Below are positions 59,249-64,000 of a stretch of DNA of 64,000 nucleotides, piece after piece. A model generated the notes under the pieces. The model saw only the letters and a list, made by a program, of their open reading frames with translations, did not search any database and had not been told where the DNA came from. The stretch's first letter is position 1, and the number at the start of each line of letters is the position of its first letter. This DNA comes from Schistosoma haematobium (lineage: Eukaryota; Platyhelminthes; Trematoda; Strigeidida; Schistosomatidae), in assembly GCF_000699445.3 (NCBI RefSeq), contig NC_067196.1:26429116-26493115 (forward strand), in the 5' to 3' direction. A program made the translations under genes and the position numbers.

Positions 59249-59575
59249 GTCAGGTGATTATTGTCTTTTCCATTGAATCACCAACAAATGGAATCCATTC
59301 CTAATCTCCCTATTTCGGGGGAAATTATGTCCATTTTGGGTAAAGTTAGAGGAAACCGCGAAAGAAAACTTTGGGGAAATGGCACGAAAACCAAACATTT
59401 CCCCAAGTTTGGGGAAAATCCCCAATTCATTAGGGACATTTAGGGTTTGCCCCAACATTTCCCCAGAATCTCACAACACTTTGCGGTTCTTCGAAAAAAT
59501 TCCCTCAAACTTAGAGAAAATCTGCCAAACTTATCAACAGTCTGGGGAAAACTCAAAAACCTAACCGAAGTCCCC
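59249..59575. repeat. Unclassified repeat with GGGGAAA/TTTCCCC dyads
   Basis: About 330 bp in which ggggaaa and tttcccc recur many times. catttcccca occurs at 59396 and again exactly 60 bp later at 59456. tttggggaaatg faces catttccccaa across a 14-bp loop, and ccccaagtttgggg is a near-palindrome. The two long frames on opposite strands come from this low-complexity pattern and are not genes. Confidence 0.6.
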
Positions 59576-59891
59576 CAAAATAGGGATATTGAGTTATCTT
59601 AACACGTGATTGGAGCTCTGTCGATGCTTGTAAAGGAAAGTTAAATCAACTGAGATACCACTATTGCTAAAACTAACACAGCCCATCTGGCCTCCCATCG
59701 TTTCCAAACTGAAACTGAAGCTGAAACTAGAGTGGAGTTTTTTGACGTGTGACCTTGACAGTTACTAAACGTACAAGGTGTTTTTCAAAAGCAAGGTTAA
59801 GGTAGTTGTAACAGTGGTCTGACTCGTGGTGCATTTTCAATTCGAGTCCTCTTATATGTGGGACAGTCTTTTGTGCTAACTAGGAAATAAA
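59576..59891 (+). promoter_or_regulatory. Upstream region of the DDX54 gene
   Basis: No repeat identified. An AG at 59880-59881 (ctaactag) ten bases before the ATG could be a leader or trans-splice acceptor; unproven. Confidence 0.35.
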
Positions 59892-62647
59892 ATGGATTGC
59901 GATAATGCTGATGATGACTTTGGCATTTCGGAAGCCAGGCAACTCGTGAAAACAAGGAATAGGAAGAATAGAAAATCTGGGGGTTTTCAATCCATGGGTC
60001 TCAGTGCAGCAACTTTTAACGGAATAATGAAGAAAGGTTACAAAATACCAACTCCAATTCAGAGAAAGGTATAGACTCTTCCTTCGAATTGTTTCACTCC
60101 AGGCTATTCCTATGATTCTATCTGGGCGTGACGTTGTTTCTATGGCGCGTACTGGGAGTGGAAAAACAGCAGCATTTTTGATACCACTCCTTGAAAAATT
60201 TCCATGCCACTCACCTGCTGGTCCACGTGCTTTAATCATGAGTCCAACGAGAGAACTGGCTATTCAAACCTTGAATTTTACAAAGGAGGTAATCTTATTA
60301 TTTATTTTTTGCATAGTGAATTAGCTTGGTAAATTTACACCACTCAAGGCCACAGTAATTCTTGGAGGTGACAAGTAAGGCGCTTTGATTATTTAATTGT
60401 GTATGTATAGAATGGAAGAGCAGTTTGCAGCACTTCACAAATCGCCAGATATGTAGGTCAATTAGGCAACATTAATATTTGCAGAATTATTGCTACGCCA
60501 GGGCGATTTTTGCACGTCCTAATGGAAATGAATTTATCGCTAAATTCTATTGAATATGTTGTGTTTGATGAAGGCGACCGGTAAGTTCCTCGAAGAAAAA
60601 CTAATTTATATTTGTATCAACTGTTCATTTATGTCTCAAGTTTTATCCAGTAAAGATATCGTAGATGAAGTATTTCCAAAGACCGCTTTGTTTGGTGTCA
60701 GTAATAAGTACAACTTCAATGTGTCATCTAAGTTTTATTGAATTATATCATTGAAACTATTAGCTTATGAGTTTTCAGTATGTCGTTTTTAATATTTTAA
60801 AATCAAATGTTTCTCCATGCATGATGTTCTAAATTCCTGTTGATCCCATACCATATTTAGTTTTTCATACATCGGTTTACAGATAGGTAGTGTTAATTTC
60901 GATATGCTTTACAATAAAGTTAATGGTTTGAGTTTAAGCAGGTGTTCAGACGTTTTGTCATCGGAGATTTTCAGTTGATAAATGCATTTCAGTTAATTAG
61001 GGACAGGCTCCAGGAATAGTATTTTTCCGACGTGTTGGCATTCTTTGAAGCAACTACTCATTAAATAATTCCATAGTCATACAGTCTCGAAATGCTTTCA
61101 CATGTCCACCCCTATACAACCATTGCCAGGGAAGTCATACTCACCGCCTCGCGACGGAGATGTTGTTTACAAAATTAAGAGGATGAAAAACGAATGTTCG
61201 GCGCTCTAACCGGGTTGGTGAACACAAAGAGTCCACCTAGGGGAGTTGTAAAACCCTGATTCCAAACCAACGGTGCACATGGGCCCCAGGGTCCTGAAAG
61301 AACAAGTGGCGTATGAACTTATAATTGGTCAACAGCTGTCATGGGATTGCATCTCCTAACGCTGCTTCACCGCTTTGTGGATTATACCTTTAGGTCAAAG
61401 ACTCGGGGTGTGGCTTCCTAAAGAAATCACCTGCTTCTCTTTGAAAATCCAGGTGGTATCACAGCTCTCACGCAAATTAATGATTACTACTGGCCTCATT
61501 GTTATTGTATGGCGCACATATATTTGGTGCCCCCTTGTACCAATGTTTATATATTCAAGTAAATAAACGCGTTGGGTTTAGGACATCACATAAAAGGAAT
61601 GTTAGAAAATACATCTCGTGTATTCAGTTCAAATCGTCCAGGCGAATAAAGTGCATGCTTCTAATCTCTTATTCTATAGTTATCAATGTCATAACAATAC
61701 TTAGTGTCAGTTTTTTTTGTAATTATAATGAAATCGAGTTATTTATGGGGTCTTACTGGCACTATCGTGTACGAGTTTCCTTGGCATTCATATCGCTCCG
61801 TTAATTTTCCATTCATATGTAATTTACGCATTTCATGTAAGGAACATAGTAATCCTGCTCTAGGAGTACGAGATTAACCTGAAGAGTTGGCGACATTTTA
61901 ATTCACTATCCTTCAACAACTGATAAATCATTGTTCATGTTTGGCTCTCGATCCATGACTTCATCAAAGTAGCTAGAAACAACAGGCACTTATGCTTGTT
62001 AAACATCATACAATGGACGCTTGTGACTAGTGTCTCATGAAGACTGTTAAGTGACTTAGCAACAAATTTTAGAGTCCCTTACTTTCAGCTGTTGGTGTGT
62101 GACTAACTGTAGATCACTTATTGAAATGCATGTAAAACACAAAACTTGGAATCATTGGATGTCTTAAAGCCTAATTTAGAAATGGAACTAGATCAGTACT
62201 TTATTCTGTGAATGTTATCGTATTTTATCATTAGTTGTTTTCTTTGTTGACCGTATATTATATTGGATATACCGCTACGTAAATCTTGGTGTACTTACTG
62301 TCTTATATATCCCACTAACTAAAAAAATAAAGGTATATCCTCTCATGGCATGTCACTAAGTTTCCGATTGTTGTGGATACGGAACTTTAATGTGCACACA
62401 AGATGCATAGCTAATAACGTTCCTTATATTTGTTTAACTTTGGGATTATTCTTTCTTTTTTAGGCTTTTCGAACTTGGATTTGCAGAGCAGCTTTCAGAA
62501 ACTTTGAAACGTCTTCCACGTAGTCGTCAAACCTTAATATTTTCGGCAACATTGCCTAAAAACTTGGTGGAATTTGCACGTGCTGGACTAGTAGATCCTA
62601 TTCTACTTCGACTCGACTTAAATTCTAAACTGAGTCAAGACTTAAAG
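59892..62647 (+). CDS. DDX54: DDX54/Dbp10-like DEAD-box RNA helicase, N-terminal half (6 exons)
   Basis: A nucleolar ATP-dependent RNA helicase; its yeast relative Dbp10 acts in large-subunit ribosome assembly. Exons are 59892-60068, 60103-60288, 60325-60374, 60411-60452, 60485-60580 and 62464-62647, phases continuous, introns 34, 36, 36, 32 and 1883 nt. The start is the first ATG, in frame with the Q motif: GGFQSMGLS, then [11 protein letters not shown]. Further motifs are ARTGSGKT (Walker A), [37 protein letters not shown] (motif II) and LIFSATLPK (motif III). Motif II reads DEGD, not DEAD. The helicase C domain lies beyond 64000. Exon 6 ends at a GT donor. Confidence 0.93.
61080..61575 (+). 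mobile_element. Short RTE derivative, second copy
   Basis: The RTE family A 5' region (ctcgaaatgctttcacatg, gccagggaagtc, cggtgcacatggg, gtggtatcacag) is fused near 61475-61490 to the RTE 3' end (attgtatggcgcacatatat, ccttgtaccaatgtttat, aagtaaataaa). It lies in the long DDX54 intron, same orientation as the gene. Confidence 0.8.
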
Positions 62648-64000
62648 GTATAACATATATCTGAATTTGTACTAGAATTAAGATGTGAAACTGCGTATAT
62701 TTAATTTTTCCACTCATCGGTTTGACCAGAATTCACGACCCAACTATACTCTACTTTTACATTTTCATTAGAATTGCTAATAACTTGTTCAAATCTTATA
62801 TACACTTTTAAATATCACTCATCACCTGGAGTTTAAATTCATATTAATGGTTCACCTAGTTACGTTTAATTTGACTTCATGCTGCTTGTTAAAACATTTC
62901 AAATCTATTTGTGTTAGCGTTTTTTGAGTGCTGAACAAATCACAAGTATCAGGTAGTACAAATATTTGCAATGGTTTGCAAACACGTATCGTTAATAAAG
63001 GGATGGGGCATAAACAATGTACAAAAAATAATCAAAAGTAATCTATGGGTTTTAATTAGGAATCTCAATTCTCAGCGTACACTTTGCACCATAGTATTGT
63101 TTTATTTTATTTTATTTCAACGCATAAATATTGGTACAAGAGGGCACCAAATAATATGCGCCACACCATATTTGTATGTGTGCGGGCTGTGATACTGCCC
63201 GCGTGCCCAGATCGGAACAGGTAGTTTTCTTAGGGGACCTCACCCCGAGCTTTTGACCTAGAGGTCTGACCCACAAGGCAGTGGAGCATCATTAGGAGAT
63301 GCATTCCCATGGTAGCCGGTGACCAACGATTTGTTCCTACGCCATTTGTTCCCGCAGGATACTGGAGCCCATGTGCACCATTGGTTTGTGATCCGGTTAA
63401 AGCGCCGAACATTCGCTTTTCGTCCTCTGAATTTCGTAAACAACACCCCCGCCACGAGAAGGCAGCGAGTAGGACTTCCCTGGCAGAGGCTGTATACACG
63501 TGGCCGTGTGAGGGCATTTCGAGAGGAAGGGAGGGCTCACCCCACTCTCGACCATACCAGGGCACCATAGTAAATCAGATATACGTGAATTATTTGGTAT
63601 GTGAACAATTTTGTCAGTAAAATTTACGAATTTTTAAGATGATTTAATCTTATTTCTGTTTGATAAATACGTGCCTAACGTGAAGTCGCATCGTAGTGGT
63701 TTAAACTCATTCTTCAACTATTGGGTTGCGAGTTTACTATGACTAGTAATAGCTTGATTACTTTTTAGTTTTTCTTAATATTGACATCAAGAACATCTGA
63801 ACCCTCGTTAATGAAAGTAAAACCTTTGTAAAACTTGTTCTCCCAGTTATTATTATTTTCAAAAATTATCTTCCCATTAATGTAGGGCAATTTGTTAATC
63901 TGAACAGTTTCATTTTGCTTGTTAAGTACGTAGCAAGTTTAAATAAGTATTAACAATGAATCCGCTTTATGCGTTACCATTGGTTCTCCGTCCACCTGCA
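62648..64000 (+). other. DDX54 intron continuing past the window end
   Basis: Apart from the short RTE derivative at 63115-63568, no exon is recognisable. The frame at 62971-63192 has no domain. Confidence 0.5.
63115..63568 (-). mobile_element. Short RTE derivative, third copy (minus strand)
   Basis: Reverse complement of the RTE 5' region (from the tgccctggtatggtc end near 63564 down to about 63190), joined directly to gtggcgcatattatttggtg, ccctcttgtaccaatattta and an (AAAATA)n tail at 63100-63120. It is very close to the young RTE copy in its 5' part, so probably recent. Antisense to DDX54. Confidence 0.82.

Noticed and set aside
59258..59458. Opposite-strand protein frames in the GGGGAAA/TTTCCCC repeat
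   Set aside because: Both strands are open because of the repeat pattern; no protein family resemblance.

Overview
The window is flatworm nuclear DNA, almost certainly from a schistosome (genus Schistosoma; I cannot fix the species). It is AT-rich and eukaryotic, with GT-AG introns. Several introns are only 30-40 nt, and in each gene the short introns lie at the 5' side, as known for schistosomes. The repeats also fit: tRNA-derived SINEs with hammerhead-ribozyme sequence (SM-alpha type), RTE- and CR1-type LINEs, a Penelope-like element, a Ty3/gypsy LTR element and a BEL/Pao LTR element.

Six host genes can be read by joining exons. (1) 570-13127 (+): the C-terminal half of Porcupine, the Wnt O-acyltransferase. 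(2) 22577-20304 (-): a vasohibin-type tubulin carboxypeptidase, with a one-base frame break in exon 1. (3) 33372-45756 (+): a complete seven-exon PIG-T, the GPI-transamidase subunit (593 codons). (4) 46001-46731 (+): a METTL23-like methyltransferase 244 bp behind the PIG-T stop. It has no usable start codon of its own, but reads in frame from a putative trans-splice acceptor. (5) 52586-50190 (-): coatomer zeta subunit, lacking only its last exon. (6) 59892-62647 (+): the N-terminal half of a DDX54/Dbp10 DEAD-box helicase, running off the right edge and reading DEGD in motif II.

The rest is mostly mobile DNA. Porcupine introns hold RTE, SINE and Penelope fragments and a 418-bp perfect inverted repeat flanked by a 14-bp target duplication. 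A gypsy element (28052-32647) lies just upstream of PIG-T; its LTRs are nearly identical but its coding region is broken. The 8.2-kb PIG-T intron 5 carries one decayed RTE copy and one young RTE copy containing an inverted duplicate of its own 5' half. From 53480 to 59240 lies a nest of RTE fragment, CR1 copy and inserted BEL/Pao element. Three short repeats (6898, 61080, 63568) join the RTE 5' region directly to the RTE 3' tail and look like a non-autonomous family.

The host genes do not form one pathway. Their only visible functional link is position: PIG-T and the methyltransferase look like one polycistronic unit resolved by spliced-leader trans-splicing.
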